Positions 34,867-44,244 are shown, numbered from the stretch's first letter. The stretch: DNA of 57,563 nucleotides from CAYZZA01 sp964482685 (GCA_964482685.1 CAYZZA010000002.1:1-57563); one strand, 5' to 3'. The notes: generated from the letters alone by a model not told the origin. Translations and numbers: made by a program.

Positions 34867-36222
34867 CTACCACTTCATCGTCACAAACTCTTCAGATGCG
34901 GTTGGGTGAATGGCTACCGTGTTATCAAAGTCCGCTTTGGTTGCTCCCATTTTTAATGCGACCGCAAATCCTTGCAGCATTTCGTCCATACCCATGCCAA
35001 TCCCATGCAACCCAATGATACGCTCTTCTTCGCCTAAACAGACCAGTTTCATGTAACTTTTTTGTCGGTGTTTGGTAATAGAAGAGTGCATAGAAGTAAA
35101 AGTAGATGTATATATTTTGATGGCTTCTCTGCCATGCTCTTCAATCGCTTCTATTTCGGTTGCCCCAACGGTTCCAATAGGTGGATGAGTAAAGATAACA
35201 GAGGGAACAAGAGTGTAATCCAAGCGAGCATTCGGTTGGTTATTAAACAACCGCTCCGATAACCGTCTTCCGGACGCAATCGCAACCGGTGTTAGTTCTA
35301 TCTTGCCAGTCACATCGCCTACTGCGTAAATCCCTTTTGCTGTTGTATCTTGGTAGTCATTGACTCGAATGTATCCTCCAGGCAATGTTTCTACATGGGT
35401 TTTGTCTAATCCTAACGACTCCACATTGGGTCTTCGGCCTGTGGCCCACAAAACCATATCTGTTTCATGAATACTCCCATCTTCAAACTCAATACGAATG
35501 GATCCATCTGGTTGTTTTTTTAATGCACACACGCGTTTGTTTACAGAAATAGGATGACCTTCCAATTTGGTAATCTCCATATAACCATTTACAATAACCG
35601 AATCAAAATCATATAACGGAGTAGGTTTGCGCACAAATTGATGAACATCTACACCAAAACGGTGCAAAATACCGCTTAATTCTACCCCAATATAGCCTCC
35701 TCCGATGACAGCAGCGCGTTTAGGCAATTCTTCTAAGGCAAAAAAATCATCCGACACGATGCCAAGTTCTGCCCCTGGGACATCCAACACACGTGGACGT
35801 CCTCCAACAGCGATTAAAATATGATCGGCTGTATAGAGTTTTCCGTTTACTTCTACCGTTTTCTCATCTGTGAAAACGGCACGGCCACGGATTAACGTGA
35901 CGCTGTTTTTATCTAACCCATCCTCGTACAATCCATTTAAACGCGTAATATACGTTTCTCTATTCTTTACAAGTGTCTTGAAATGAAATGTAGGGTTTTG
36001 AAGATCAAATCCATATTCTTCTGCATACATCTCCATTTGCCCAGCCAATTCAGAGGCGTACCACATAACCTTTTTAGGAACACACCCTAAGTTGACACAC
36101 GTTCCCCCTAAATCACTTTCTTCTATTAACGCAACCCGCGCTCCTCTCATAGCGGCACGGTTTGCTGAAGCGATTCCACCACTTCCACCACCAATAACCA
36201 AATACTCAAATGCTTCTACCAT
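34867..36222 (-). CDS. gor: Glutathione-disulfide reductase
   Basis: FAD/NADPH oxidoreductase of 451 aa. The FAD loop GGGSGGIASANRA (residues 11-23), redox pair in GGTCVNLGCVPKKVMWYAS (about 40-58), NADPH-binding GGGYIGVELSGIL followed by basic residues, and the C-terminal VAIHPTASEE with the active-site His are all present. The CVPKKVMW context is typical of glutathione reductase over lipoamide dehydrogenase. It overlaps the GT8 gene by 7 nt, so the two are translationally linked although functionally unrelated. It fits the thiol-stress theme with spx. Confidence 0.93.
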   Translation of the reverse strand: MVEAFEYLVIGGGSGGIASANRAAMRGARVALIEESDLGGTCVNLGCVPKKVMWYASELAGQMEMYAEEYGFDLQNPTFHFKTLVKNRETYITRLNGLYEDGLDKNSVTLIRGRAVFTDEKTVEVNGKLYTADHILIAVGGRPRVLDVPGAELGIVSDDFFALEELPKRAAVIGGGYIGVELSGILHRFGVDVHQFVRKPTPLYDFDSVIVNGYMEITKLEGHPISVNKRVCALKKQPDGSIRIEFEDGSIHETDMVLWATGRRPNVESLGLDKTHVETLPGGYIRVNDYQDTTAKGIYAVGDVTGKIELTPVAIASGRRLSERLFNNQPNARLDYTLVPSVIFTHPPIGTVGATEIEAIEEHGREAIKIYTSTFTSMHSSITKHRQKSYMKLVCLGEEERIIGLHGIGMGMDEMLQGFAVALKMGATKADFDNTVAIHPTASEEFVTMKW

Positions 36223-37097
36223 ATACGTTCATCATCCTTTTCTTCTGTTTTTTTTGTACGCAACAATGCTTGTTTTCGTGTACGCATACGTTCTGCTTGT
36301 CTGTAATAGGTTCCTAATTGATACGGGTACGTGTCTGCATCTATCCAGGGCTTGTTTCGCCCCATATAATGAATAAATTTCACTTGGTTTTCTACCCAAG
36401 TTGAATTGTATTCATTTGGAAAAACTTTTGCCATCACCTCATAGATATTAGCCGGAAGATTGTAATAGCGCCAATCTGTTTCTTGAATTCTGGTCGCATA
36501 TAAAATATTGAAGACATCTTGATCGGGAAGAATCAATCGATTTTTATTTTGTTCAATTGCCTCTAAAATAGCCTCTATTGAACTCGCTTGTCGAATGCCT
36601 TGAATATTCATCAACACTACACCCGCATTAAAATAACCTTCAGACCCATACGTCTCTAGACGAAGTTTGTTAAAGGGCTGAAGCCATTTGGTTACATACG
36701 TGTGACTCATGGCTTTAAATAAAAAGTCTTCGAATGGTTCATCATACCATTCTTTTACCTCGTTCATACACACAATATCTGCATCTAAGTATAATGCTCT
36801 GTCTACGTCTTCTGGAAGTAGAAACGGAGCAAACAACCAATAGTACATCTCCGCTGAATAGTACCGTGAAATCGGCCACTCTAGATTTGCAGGCACATGG
36901 TCTATGATTGATAGTGGAAAAAAACGATGCCCATACATGTCAATAAGTGATTGTACAACCGCTAGTTTTTCCTCTGGCATCTCTCCATATAGGAGATACA
37001 CAGAGATGTGTTCTTCCGGATGTGCCTCGAAAAAAGAAGTCAACAACACGGTCATCGGGTCTATATACTGCGCATTTAATGAAAAGATGAGATTCAT
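36216..37097 (-). CDS. Family GT8 glycosyltransferase (LPS/LTA glycosyltransferase-like)
   Basis: Protein of 293 aa of glycosyltransferase family 8. The metal-binding DxD is in RALYLDADIVC (about residue 98). FNAGVVLMN (about 147), PDQDVFNIL and a C-terminal FIHYMGRNKPW (HxxGxxKPW type) are the family landmarks. No signal or membrane segment, so it acts on the cytoplasmic face. Donor is probably UDP-glucose or UDP-galactose; acceptor unknown. Its stop overlaps gor. It may build a wall polysaccharide or adhesin glycan. Confidence 0.9.
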   Translation of the reverse strand: MNLIFSLNAQYIDPMTVLLTSFFEAHPEEHISVYLLYGEMPEEKLAVVQSLIDMYGHRFFPLSIIDHVPANLEWPISRYYSAEMYYWLFAPFLLPEDVDRALYLDADIVCMNEVKEWYDEPFEDFLFKAMSHTYVTKWLQPFNKLRLETYGSEGYFNAGVVLMNIQGIRQASSIEAILEAIEQNKNRLILPDQDVFNILYATRIQETDWRYYNLPANIYEVMAKVFPNEYNSTWVENQVKFIHYMGRNKPWIDADTYPYQLGTYYRQAERMRTRKQALLRTKKTEEKDDERIW

Positions 37098-37299
37098 GCC
37101 TTGTCCTCCTATAGATAGTTTAACACTTCTAGTATACCGGTCCTAAAGATGAATAGACAACTTAGAGGACATCTGTTCTTATGAGAGCTTGGGTATTTTT
37201 TAGTCTTGTGATCTAGTCCATAACCTCAAACGATGGTGTCTAGTTCCGATTCTAGCAAAGAAACATTTCTTCTCATATACGTTTTATGTGTAGAAACTT

Positions 37300-37335
37300 T
37301 TGACCACGTGTATCCTTTTTGTATACCGTGTATAC
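37300..37335 (+). promoter_or_regulatory. Candidate promoter and palindromic operator of chromate-transporter pair 1
   Basis: TTGACC (37300-37305), 16-nt spacer, TATACC (37322-37327). The symmetric GTATAC-CGT-GTATAC (37321-37335) covers the -10 region. The rest of the 281-bp divergent spacer shows nothing else. Confidence 0.45.
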
Positions 37336-37378
37336 TAATAAAGAGGCATTATAACTTGCTATTCAAGGAGGTCTGTTG

Positions 37379-37960
37379 ATGAAGAATAAAAAAAAGTTGC
37401 TCCAAACACTCTTTACGTCTACTTTTTACCTTAGCGCTTTTACCTTTGGAGGAGGCTATGTGATTGTGCCGTTAATGAAGAAAAAGTTTGTACACGAATT
37501 AGGGTGGATTGAAGAAGATGAAATGCTAGATTTGATTGCGATTGGCCAATCATCCCCAGGCCCCATCGCTGTCAATACCGCCATCATTATTGGCTACCGA
37601 ATGGCTGGAATATTAGGCGCGCTTGTCTCTGCAGTGGGCATTGCGTTGCCTACCTTCCTTATCATGTCTCTTGTTTCTACTGTATTTGCTGTTATTCAAG
37701 ACAACGTGTGGGCAAATCATTTTTTATTGGGGATGCAAGCAGCTGTTGCTGCCATTATTCTGAATGTCGTCTACGATATGGCGATGCGGATCCTAAAAAA
37801 CAAACAACTCCTCCCCATTCTTGTGATGCTGTTTTCTTTAGGAGCAGGCATCTATCTGAAGATGAATATTCTCTATATTCTTCTTATAGCCGCGTTGATT
37901 GGTGCTCTACGTACCTATTGGACGCTTACCCAAAAATCATCATCTAAAAAGGAGGATTAG
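37379..37960 (+). CDS. Chromate transporter, short chain, subunit A (pair 1)
   Basis: Half-size CHR family protein (PF02417), 193 aa, about six helices. The family motif FTFGGGYVIVPLM (about residues 20-32), IGQSSPGPIAVNTA and GALVSAVGIALPTF are present. Short-chain CHR proteins work as pairs with opposite topology; the partner starts 2 nt downstream. AAGGAGG 7 nt before ATG 37379 fixes the start. Characterised pairs such as B. subtilis YwrB/YwrA confer chromate resistance; the native substrate may be another oxyanion. Confidence 0.88.
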   Translation: MKNKKKLLQTLFTSTFYLSAFTFGGGYVIVPLMKKKFVHELGWIEEDEMLDLIAIGQSSPGPIAVNTAIIIGYRMAGILGALVSAVGIALPTFLIMSLVSTVFAVIQDNVWANHFLLGMQAAVAAIILNVVYDMAMRILKNKQLLPILVMLFSLGAGIYLKMNILYILLIAALIGALRTYWTLTQKSSSKKED

Positions 37961-37962
37961 GC

Positions 37963-38517
37963 ATGCTTTTATGGGACTTGTTCACCGTTTTTTTTCGTAT
38001 TGGTCTGTTAAGCTTTGGAGGAGGATATGCGTCTCTTTCTTTGATTGAAACACACATTGTACATAACAAAATGTGGGTGTCTCCAAAACAGTTTGTCGAC
38101 TTGCTCACATTGTCTGAGATGACTCCAGGGCCCATTTCTATCAGTGCCGCAACCTTTGTAGGCAAACACGTTGCCGGGGTTCCTGGATCAATTGTCGCCA
38201 GTTTAGGGGTTGTGGCTCCTTCCGTTTTTATTGTATTGACCTTGTCTATTTTGTACTTCAAATTTAAGAATTTCAAAATGGTCCAAGGAACCATTCAAGG
38301 AATTCGGCCAGCTGTTGTGGCCTTAATCGCTTCTGCTGGGCTATCTATTTTATTAACTGTTTTGTTTGGTGGACAAGCTTTTCTCATTCAAAACCTTCAG
38401 TGGCTATCGCTTTTTCTTATGATTGGCTCCTTTCTTCTTTTGCGCAAAACCCGTCTCAGTCCGATTGCCATCATGCTCCTATCCGGTACAATTGGCATGC
38501 TTTTATATTCCTTTTAA
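37963..38517 (+). CDS. Chromate transporter, short chain, subunit B (pair 1)
   Basis: Half-size CHR protein of 184 aa, partner of the preceding gene and separated by 2 nt. Motifs: LLSFGGGYASLSLIE (about residues 15-29), LSEMTPGPISISAATF and IQGIRPAVVALI. About six helices. A terminator follows immediately, so this pair is a separate transcription unit from the second pair. Confidence 0.88.
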   Translation: MLLWDLFTVFFRIGLLSFGGGYASLSLIETHIVHNKMWVSPKQFVDLLTLSEMTPGPISISAATFVGKHVAGVPGSIVASLGVVAPSVFIVLTLSILYFKFKNFKMVQGTIQGIRPAVVALIASAGLSILLTVLFGGQAFLIQNLQWLSLFLMIGSFLLLRKTRLSPIAIMLLSGTIGMLLYSF

Positions 38518-38523
38518 GAAACC

Positions 38524-38549
38524 AAGGATGTGATCCTTTTCTTTTTTTG
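38524..38549 (+). terminator. Terminator between the two chromate-transporter pairs
   Basis: AAGGAT (38524-38529), GTG loop, ATCCTT (38533-38538), then TTTCTTTTTTT. Confidence 0.75.
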
Positions 38550-38603
38550 TTATAGTCTTTTATAGTTGAAGCGTTTACAACGTTGTCTTCTCTGTGTTTG
38601 TCA

Positions 38604-38642
38604 TTGGCAATCTTGATATGAATACGTTATACTGAACAGTAT
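38604..38642 (+). promoter_or_regulatory. Candidate promoter and palindromic operator of chromate-transporter pair 2
   Basis: TTGGCA (38604-38609), 18-nt spacer, TATACT (38628-38633). The palindrome ATACTG-AA-CAGTAT (38629-38642) overlaps the -10 and likely start site. Confidence 0.5.
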
Positions 38643-38666
38643 TGGGTTTGAAAAGGAGGAGTTTGG

Positions 38667-39266
38667 TTGAATCAAGAAAAGAAAGAAAGCTCACTGTTGT
38701 GGACTTTGTTTACGTCCCTTTTTTCTCTGAGTGCCTTTACCTTTGGTGGAGGGTACGTCATTGTGCCTTTGATGGAAAAAAAATACGTAGAAGAATTACA
38801 ATGGATCAATGAGGAAGAAATGCTTGACTTGGTCTCCATTGCTCAGTCTGCACCTGGTTCCTTAGCGGTTCATGTGGCCGTATTGATTGGCTACAAAATG
38901 GATGGATATAGAGGAGCACTTGTTGCTACACTTGGAACAGCCCTTCCTCCTTTTACCATTATGACATTGGTATCGTTTGTCTATTTGGCGATTCGAGACA
39001 ACTGGGTTGTAAACAATCTTTTGCTTGGGATGCAAACAGCTGTGGCTGCCATTATCATCAACGTCGTCTACTCGATGGGTGCGCGTATTGTCAAACAAAA
39101 GAAATTCTTGCCTATTTTTATGATGGGCTTTTCCCTAGTGGCATTGATTGTATTTGATTTAAACATTATTTATTTGTTGCTTATTTCTGGATTTGTTGGA
39201 GGCTTGTCCACATACTACGAAATGAAAAAAAAGCCTCTTGATCAAAAGGAGGAAACAGACACATGA
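38667..39266 (+). CDS. Chromate transporter, short chain, subunit A (pair 2)
   Basis: CHR family half protein of 199 aa, clearly paralogous to the gene at 37379 (shared FTFGGGYVIVPLMEKKYV, EEEMLDLVSIAQSAPG and LLGMQTAVAAIIINVVY). TTG 38667 is the start, with AAGGAGG 6-7 nt upstream. It overlaps the next gene by 4 nt. The two pairs are probably an old tandem duplication. Confidence 0.88.
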   Translation: MNQEKKESSLLWTLFTSLFSLSAFTFGGGYVIVPLMEKKYVEELQWINEEEMLDLVSIAQSAPGSLAVHVAVLIGYKMDGYRGALVATLGTALPPFTIMTLVSFVYLAIRDNWVVNNLLLGMQTAVAAIIINVVYSMGARIVKQKKFLPIFMMGFSLVALIVFDLNIIYLLLISGFVGGLSTYYEMKKKPLDQKEETDT

Positions 39267-39820
39267 TTCTTTTATGGGAGTTGTTTCTTAGTTTTTTAAA
39301 GATTGGCACATTTAGTTTTGGTGGAGGGTACGGGGCCCTGCCATTAATTGAACAAGAAATCATCGTCGGACACAAATGGATGACCAACAAAGAATTTATC
39401 GATGTCATTACCATGTCCGAGATGACTCCAGGTTCTTTATCTATCAATGGCGCGACCTTTGTCGGCAATCACGTAGCTGGCGTAAAAGGTGCCATTGTAG
39501 CTACTTTAGGAGTGGTCCTTCCCTCTGCAGTAATCACGCTTGCCTTAGCGGTCTTGTATTACAAATTCAAAGATATTGACCTTGTGCAAGGCGTCATCCA
39601 AGGACTTCGTCCTGCCGTTGTGGCTCTCATCGCAGTTGCAGGTGTTGCGATTCTCTCCACTTCTTTGTTTGGAGGAGGAGCCACTCAACTAGGGAATTTA
39701 GATATCGTTTCTGTGTTGATGATTGCTGGGGCACTTGGGTTGTTCTACAAAACTCGTTTAGGGCCCATTCATGTCATGGTTCTAGCGGGAATTTTAGGCA
39801 TCTTTATTTTTCAGTTTTAA
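39263..39820 (+). CDS. Chromate transporter, short chain, subunit B (pair 2)
   Basis: CHR family half protein of 185 aa, paralogue of the gene at 37963. Motifs: GTFSFGGGYGALPLIE (about residue 14), MSEMTPGSLSINGATFVG and VIQGLRPAVVALI. Start overlaps the upstream stop by 4 nt (ATGA), the usual coupling for such pairs. A terminator follows. Confidence 0.88.
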   Translation: MILLWELFLSFLKIGTFSFGGGYGALPLIEQEIIVGHKWMTNKEFIDVITMSEMTPGSLSINGATFVGNHVAGVKGAIVATLGVVLPSAVITLALAVLYYKFKDIDLVQGVIQGLRPAVVALIAVAGVAILSTSLFGGGATQLGNLDIVSVLMIAGALGLFYKTRLGPIHVMVLAGILGIFIFQF

Positions 39821-39826
39821 CTGAAT

Positions 39827-39857
39827 TGGAGGAGCTACTTGGCTCGTCCATTTTTTT
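39827..39857 (+). terminator. Terminator after chromate-transporter pair 2
   Basis: TGGA-G-GAGC (39827-39835) pairs with GCTC-G-TCCA (39842-39850) with one G-G mismatch, then seven T. Confidence 0.75.
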
Positions 39858-39938
39858 CCTCTAGTGACTGAACTGGATGCGTCCGTACTGGTTTCTTTCG
39901 AATGTATATGAACTTCTAATTAAGAAAGGAGATCGTCT

Positions 39939-40652
39939 ATGCACATTGTGACAAATACAGATACGGTTGTCCGCATCTTAGTCGCGGCTCTTTTAGGAAG
40001 TTTAGTCGGGTATGAACGAGAATGGAGTGGACAAGACGCTGGTTTTCGCACCCATATTTTAGTTAGCGTTGGAGCGGCCATTTTTACAATTATTCAAATG
40101 GAAATGATTGAATGGGTTGCGCTTGTTACTTTGAAAAACCCCCAACTCGTCAACGTATTGTCCTCAGACGTCACCCGTCTGATTGCTCAAATTGTTAGTG
40201 GAATTGGTTTTTTGGGTGCCGGAACCATTATCGTCACAAACAAATCTGTTAAAGGGTTAACCACTGCGGCTTCTATCTGGGCAATTGCCTCTATTGGAAT
40301 GGCCGCCGGAATTGGAAGTTATTTTCTTGCCGGAACGGGAACTGTCGTGATTTTAATCACGCTACACGTCATCCAAAGAGCCTTACATGTAGAAGACACC
40401 AAACAAATACAAATACAGTACCTCCAAACAGAAGAAAACTTCCACCGTATCCTCGATTTTTTTCATTCACTTGACATCAGAGTGCTTCGAATTGAACATG
40501 CGGTGGACCTTTCTCTTGAGCACGAACCACGCTCGAATGATTTGTTTTGGGTGGGTGTCCCTAGAGATTTTGTGATGTATGACCTTTTGCATGGATTGAT
40601 GGACTTGCCTAATATCTTCTCTATCAAGATTGAAAAAGTAAAGGGAGACTAA
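39939..40652 (+). CDS. MgtC/SapB family membrane protein
   Basis: Protein of 237 aa. The N-terminal 140 residues hold four to five helices with the MgtC signatures LGSLVGYEREW (about residue 19), AGFRTHILVSVGAA and IVSGIGFLGAGTII; the C-terminal 90 residues form a soluble ACT-like domain. MgtC proteins modulate membrane F-type ATPase and help in low-magnesium growth and virulence in some species; many Firmicute members are unexplored. ATG 39939 follows AAAGGAG. Single gene. No magnesium riboswitch is seen upstream. Confidence 0.9.
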   Translation: MHIVTNTDTVVRILVAALLGSLVGYEREWSGQDAGFRTHILVSVGAAIFTIIQMEMIEWVALVTLKNPQLVNVLSSDVTRLIAQIVSGIGFLGAGTIIVTNKSVKGLTTAASIWAIASIGMAAGIGSYFLAGTGTVVILITLHVIQRALHVEDTKQIQIQYLQTEENFHRILDFFHSLDIRVLRIEHAVDLSLEHEPRSNDLFWVGVPRDFVMYDLLHGLMDLPNIFSIKIEKVKGD

Positions 40653-40676
40653 AAAAACAGCCACTTGGCTGTTTTT
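40653..40676. terminator. Bidirectional terminator between mgtC-like gene and lipoprotein gene
   Basis: An 11-bp stem AAAAACAGCCA/TGGCTGTTTTT (40653-40663 with 40666-40676). It overlaps the last bases of the - strand lipoprotein gene. Confidence 0.85.
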
Positions 40677-41124
40677 ATTTTAGTTCAAATTCTGCCGCAT
40701 AAGGATGACCTTCAATCACTCGAATCACTCGATATGTTCCATTCGAAAACGAGGGATAGCCAGATACATCAAGCACTTCATCCCCTACTTCTCCAGGTTT
40801 CAGGCCGAGTGCAATTTCGATAAAGGCCTTTTCTTCATATGGAGAAAAAGTCATCCATTGATTATCCGTTCGTTTTTCCAGAGAATAAGCGATTCCATAA
40901 GTTATCTCTCTTTCAGTATTGTTGCGTATTTCTACTTCTAGAAGTTGTTCTGTTCGAAGTTGAGAAGAATCACTTACTTGGAATAGTACTTGTTTGTCTT
41001 TATTGATGTCCTCTTCTTGATAAGGTGAAGTGGATTCTTTTAAAGACTGGCAGCCCATCAACATTAGGACAAGTCCAGAAAATAGCAGAATAGCTTCTTT
41101 TTTAATGGTGTTCTTCTTCTTCAT
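40675..41124 (-). CDS. Putative lipoprotein with Ig-like domain, coupled to yfhO
   Basis: Protein of 149 aa. A basic N-terminus, hydrophobic stretch and lipobox LMLMGC (Cys about residue 24) mark a lipoprotein. The mature part (FQVSDSSQLRTEQLLEVEIRNNTEREITYGIAYSLEK broken here into two beta strands, plus RVIRVIEG) looks like a bacterial Ig-like beta-sandwich. ATG 41124 is chosen because GAGAGG lies 9 nt upstream; ATG 41130 is the alternative. Either start lies inside the acidic tail codons of yfhO, so expression is coupled. Role unknown; linkage suggests it acts with the envelope glycosylation machinery outside the membrane. Confidence 0.75.
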   Translation of the reverse strand: MKKKNTIKKEAILLFSGLVLMLMGCQSLKESTSPYQEEDINKDKQVLFQVSDSSQLRTEQLLEVEIRNNTEREITYGIAYSLEKRTDNQWMTFSPYEEKAFIEIALGLKPGEVGDEVLDVSGYPSFSNGTYRVIRVIEGHPYAAEFELK

Positions 41125-43825
41125 CTTCATCAGCCTCTCTTTTTTTCTTTTGGGTATCCACCCAAGTACATGCCCCCAGTAACCCAAGTCCTAAAAGGCT
41201 CATGAAGCCTCCTTCTTTGAGATACGGAGTTTGGTACTCAAATGCGACTTCAGACGTTCCTTTCATAAGAGGAATTCCAACAAACCCATTGTTTACTTCC
41301 ACTGTTTCAATAGGAATCCCGTTGACGCGTGCAGTCCACCCTTTTGTATACGGTATTCCAGTGACCAGTATAGAGGGGGCAGACTGAGTAATTGAGCCTT
41401 TAACGAAATCCTCTTCGAAATGGGACAAATGCAATTGATTCGCACGTTTTTCAGTTGCAATTTTTTTATCGTATGCTTGATTGGCTTCCAACACAAACAG
41501 TTGAACATTGTCAAAGCGGTATTCCCCAGGTAGGTTGAACGTCAATTCAAACGTGTCGATTCCTTCTTCTTTTGGAACATACCCCATGTTGAAGAGGACT
41601 TCTCGCCGTTTAAAGTACGAGCTAAAACTTAAAGGATGTCCCTGATAGACATTCTTTTTCCGCTCATTTAATTGTAAAGAAACGGTGTAGTTTTCTTCAC
41701 CGTTTGTTTCTGGATAGAACGAAATGCCATTTAAATACAAAAACACCTCTTTTCCCACTAAGTTCTCTGCATTTACGTGGAGATTATAGACGGTATTTGG
41801 CTGTGTCACCTTTAGACTACGTGGCTCTGGAAGAAGTGTCTTGTCCGACTCCTTCACAACAAATGGGAGTTGTGCTACTGGCAAACGCTGCGTAAACACA
41901 TCAACTTGAGTTTCTGGCCATCTCTCTTTTGTGGTCACACCTTCAACCAAAAACGCTTCTTTTTCAATTGGATGAAGCTTTTCATACGCTTCTTTTGGCA
42001 GCCACGTTCGTTCAGCATAAGCAAACGGAAAAGCATGCTCTGTTTCCGCTAACAAAATGCCTTGGTTTTCTTTAGAACGCGACCGAACATGATACCCATA
42101 AGGCAAATATGCTTCATTTTTTGTATCTGTCAAAATGTATCTGACACCTAAGTAATGGTTAGCCAAACGTCTGTCATCAAATCCTTTTCTTAACGGCTGA
42201 ATCAGTTGAAACTGACTCGTCTCTAACCCATCTGAAAATTCAGACAAGGCACGGTTGGTAAGCGATAAATAAGAATTCAATCCCATTAAATCTAGATATA
42301 TAAATTGGTTTTTGATGTGACTATCTTGAGAAGTGACGCCAACCCGGTAGGGCGTTGTGCCTCTTGAAGGAAGCGTTTTTTCCATGCCATCAAATACATT
42401 TTGATAACTTGTTTCTACACTGCCATATGGAACACGATCTGCAATTGTATTTTGGTCAGTGGAATAATAGTACAACATGCTGTTGCTTGCCATATTGAGA
42501 CATACAAGTCCAATTAGTAGGTGTGGATACGCTTGCTTTCTTTTTTGCTCTTGTGCCAAGACAATCCAAATCAGCCATCCAATCACAATTGGGAAAAGAA
42601 AAAGATGTGCTAAATCGCCCCTCGTCACATACATGAGTAGTACCGCGCTAAAAAAAGACAATAACCCAAAAGAAACGCGTTGCTGTGATAAAGTCCAGTT
42701 GTCTCGTCGATCAAAAAAGAAAGATCCTGCAACGGCAATGAGAAAAGGGAGCACAAATGTATACCGATTATATGGGCCTGAAAAGCCATTCATGAACGAA
42801 CCAAAAAAAGGAAAAAGCGTACCAGCACCTAAAAAAACAATTAAGATTGGAAGAAAGCGAAAGGTCTGTTTTTCCTTCCACACAACGGGTAGAGCAAACA
42901 AAGAAAAGACAGAAAAACCCCCCACTGTCCACAAAAAACTCCCTGGTATCAGTGTGTGCTTCAGCAACAAGGTGTAATACTCCACAGGATACAAAAGACC
43001 TACTCCCAAAGAATCCCCTCTTCCACGTGAAGAGCCTAAAAAGCCACTCACCATGGGAAGAAACAACACACCTGCTAGTAAAACACCTACGAGATATGAC
43101 AGAATCCCAGTTACCATAACTTTCTTTACCCAGGGCCATCTGTTTGTAGCACTTAGCTGAAACAATCGAACACCGGCATAAAAGAAACACAGGAGGGTTA
43201 ATTTATAAAAAAAATAAAAATTGCTAAATGCACTAAGTGCAACCATGAGACTAAAAAAAACAGCTGATTCTTTTGTGAATATCTTTTCCATTCCAAGACA
43301 CAAAAGTGGAAACCAAATCATTGGGAGCATAAAAAAAGGGTGACGAATTACATTCATCATCGCATAATGGGTAAACGTGTACATGCTCGCCCCTATTACT
43401 CCCCCCTTATCGGAGAAGTCCATTTTTTTAGCGTATATAAGAAAACTCAATCCTATACACAAGAGTCTCAGTAAAACCAAAACATGGTAAGCTACTTCCG
43501 TTGCTCCTTGTGGAAATAGCAGTCCTAGATAGACAAATGGATCCCCAATCACGTAATACCCGTACGATTGGACGACTCCAGCCCCCATGCCAATAGACCA
43601 ATCCCACTGTGAAAACCCATTTCCACTTAAAAGAGCACGGAGTTTGTTGATGTAATCGTGAAAAAGAAGATAGTGTTGAGATGCACCATCTCCATTCCAA
43701 ATAAACGAGGTATTCGTTAAATAAAAACCAGAATAAACGAGTCCGATGATGCCTAAAAAAAGAAAAACAAACTGTACAAATGTTCTTTTTTGAATCGGTC
43801 GCTTTGGGACAACTAGTTGTTTCAT
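41102..43825 (-). CDS. yfhO: YfhO family GT-C-type membrane glycosyltransferase
   Basis: Protein of 907 aa (PF09586). About twelve helices cover residues 15-440 and one lies near 875; a large extracytoplasmic domain lies between (about 450-865). WNGDGASQHYLLFHDY (about residue 38) contains the acidic loop expected of GT-C enzymes. In B. subtilis and S. aureus YfhO takes GlcNAc from the undecaprenyl carrier loaded by CsbB and puts it on lipoteichoic acid outside the cell. The same partners lie directly upstream here (csbB, gtrA). The C-terminus is unusually acidic (DEDEEEEHH) and carries the overlap with the lipoprotein gene. The sugar and acceptor are inferred. Confidence 0.9.
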   Translation of the reverse strand: MKQLVVPKRPIQKRTFVQFVFLFLGIIGLVYSGFYLTNTSFIWNGDGASQHYLLFHDYINKLRALLSGNGFSQWDWSIGMGAGVVQSYGYYVIGDPFVYLGLLFPQGATEVAYHVLVLLRLLCIGLSFLIYAKKMDFSDKGGVIGASMYTFTHYAMMNVIRHPFFMLPMIWFPLLCLGMEKIFTKESAVFFSLMVALSAFSNFYFFYKLTLLCFFYAGVRLFQLSATNRWPWVKKVMVTGILSYLVGVLLAGVLFLPMVSGFLGSSRGRGDSLGVGLLYPVEYYTLLLKHTLIPGSFLWTVGGFSVFSLFALPVVWKEKQTFRFLPILIVFLGAGTLFPFFGSFMNGFSGPYNRYTFVLPFLIAVAGSFFFDRRDNWTLSQQRVSFGLLSFFSAVLLMYVTRGDLAHLFLFPIVIGWLIWIVLAQEQKRKQAYPHLLIGLVCLNMASNSMLYYYSTDQNTIADRVPYGSVETSYQNVFDGMEKTLPSRGTTPYRVGVTSQDSHIKNQFIYLDLMGLNSYLSLTNRALSEFSDGLETSQFQLIQPLRKGFDDRRLANHYLGVRYILTDTKNEAYLPYGYHVRSRSKENQGILLAETEHAFPFAYAERTWLPKEAYEKLHPIEKEAFLVEGVTTKERWPETQVDVFTQRLPVAQLPFVVKESDKTLLPEPRSLKVTQPNTVYNLHVNAENLVGKEVFLYLNGISFYPETNGEENYTVSLQLNERKKNVYQGHPLSFSSYFKRREVLFNMGYVPKEEGIDTFELTFNLPGEYRFDNVQLFVLEANQAYDKKIATEKRANQLHLSHFEEDFVKGSITQSAPSILVTGIPYTKGWTARVNGIPIETVEVNNGFVGIPLMKGTSEVAFEYQTPYLKEGGFMSLLGLGLLGACTWVDTQKKKREADEDEEEEHH

Positions 43826-43836
43826 TTTATTTCTCC

Positions 43837-44244
43837 TTATTTAAACACGACTAATTTATTAAAAAGATAATTTAATACCACATCAATCCCTTGGGTCAAC
43901 ACCTTTGCAAGTGTAGTGTTCAACCGAAAAACACTGACCAAAAGGAACATACTCAACATATCAAACACCCCTGTCCCAGCTCGCATCGATACGAATAAAC
44001 CAAATTCTTGTACTTTTTCTTCTTTGCTTCGCGCCTTTGATTTAAAGACATACGTACTATTGGTGTAGTAGGCAAATAAAATGGCAAGCACAATCGCAAT
44101 CGCATTCGCAAGTAAATAAGGGATACCGCCTAATGTTGACAATCCATAAAACGCCACTACGTTGACTGAGGTAGTCAACACACCGAAGAACACATACCTA
44201 AATGCTTCCTCATACTGAACCCACTTTGTTTCCAACCATTTCAT
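43837..44244 (-). CDS. GtrA/GtcA family flippase-like membrane protein
   Basis: Protein of 135 aa with four helices (PF04138). RYVFFGVLTTSVNVVAF at the start and the terminal VLNYLFNKLVVFK are typical. GtcA proteins are thought to flip undecaprenyl-phosphate-linked sugars to the outer leaflet for YfhO-type transferases. It overlaps csbB by 4 nt and precedes yfhO by 11 nt, which places it as the middle step of the pathway. Confidence 0.92.
   Translation of the reverse strand: MKWLETKWVQYEEAFRYVFFGVLTTSVNVVAFYGLSTLGGIPYLLANAIAIVLAILFAYYTNSTYVFKSKARSKEEKVQEFGLFVSMRAGTGVFDMLSMFLLVSVFRLNTTLAKVLTQGIDVVLNYLFNKLVVFK

Noticed and set aside
39881..39938. Magnesium (M-box or ykoK) riboswitch before the MgtC gene
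   Set aside because: The leader is under 90 nt after the preceding terminator and lacks any such structure.
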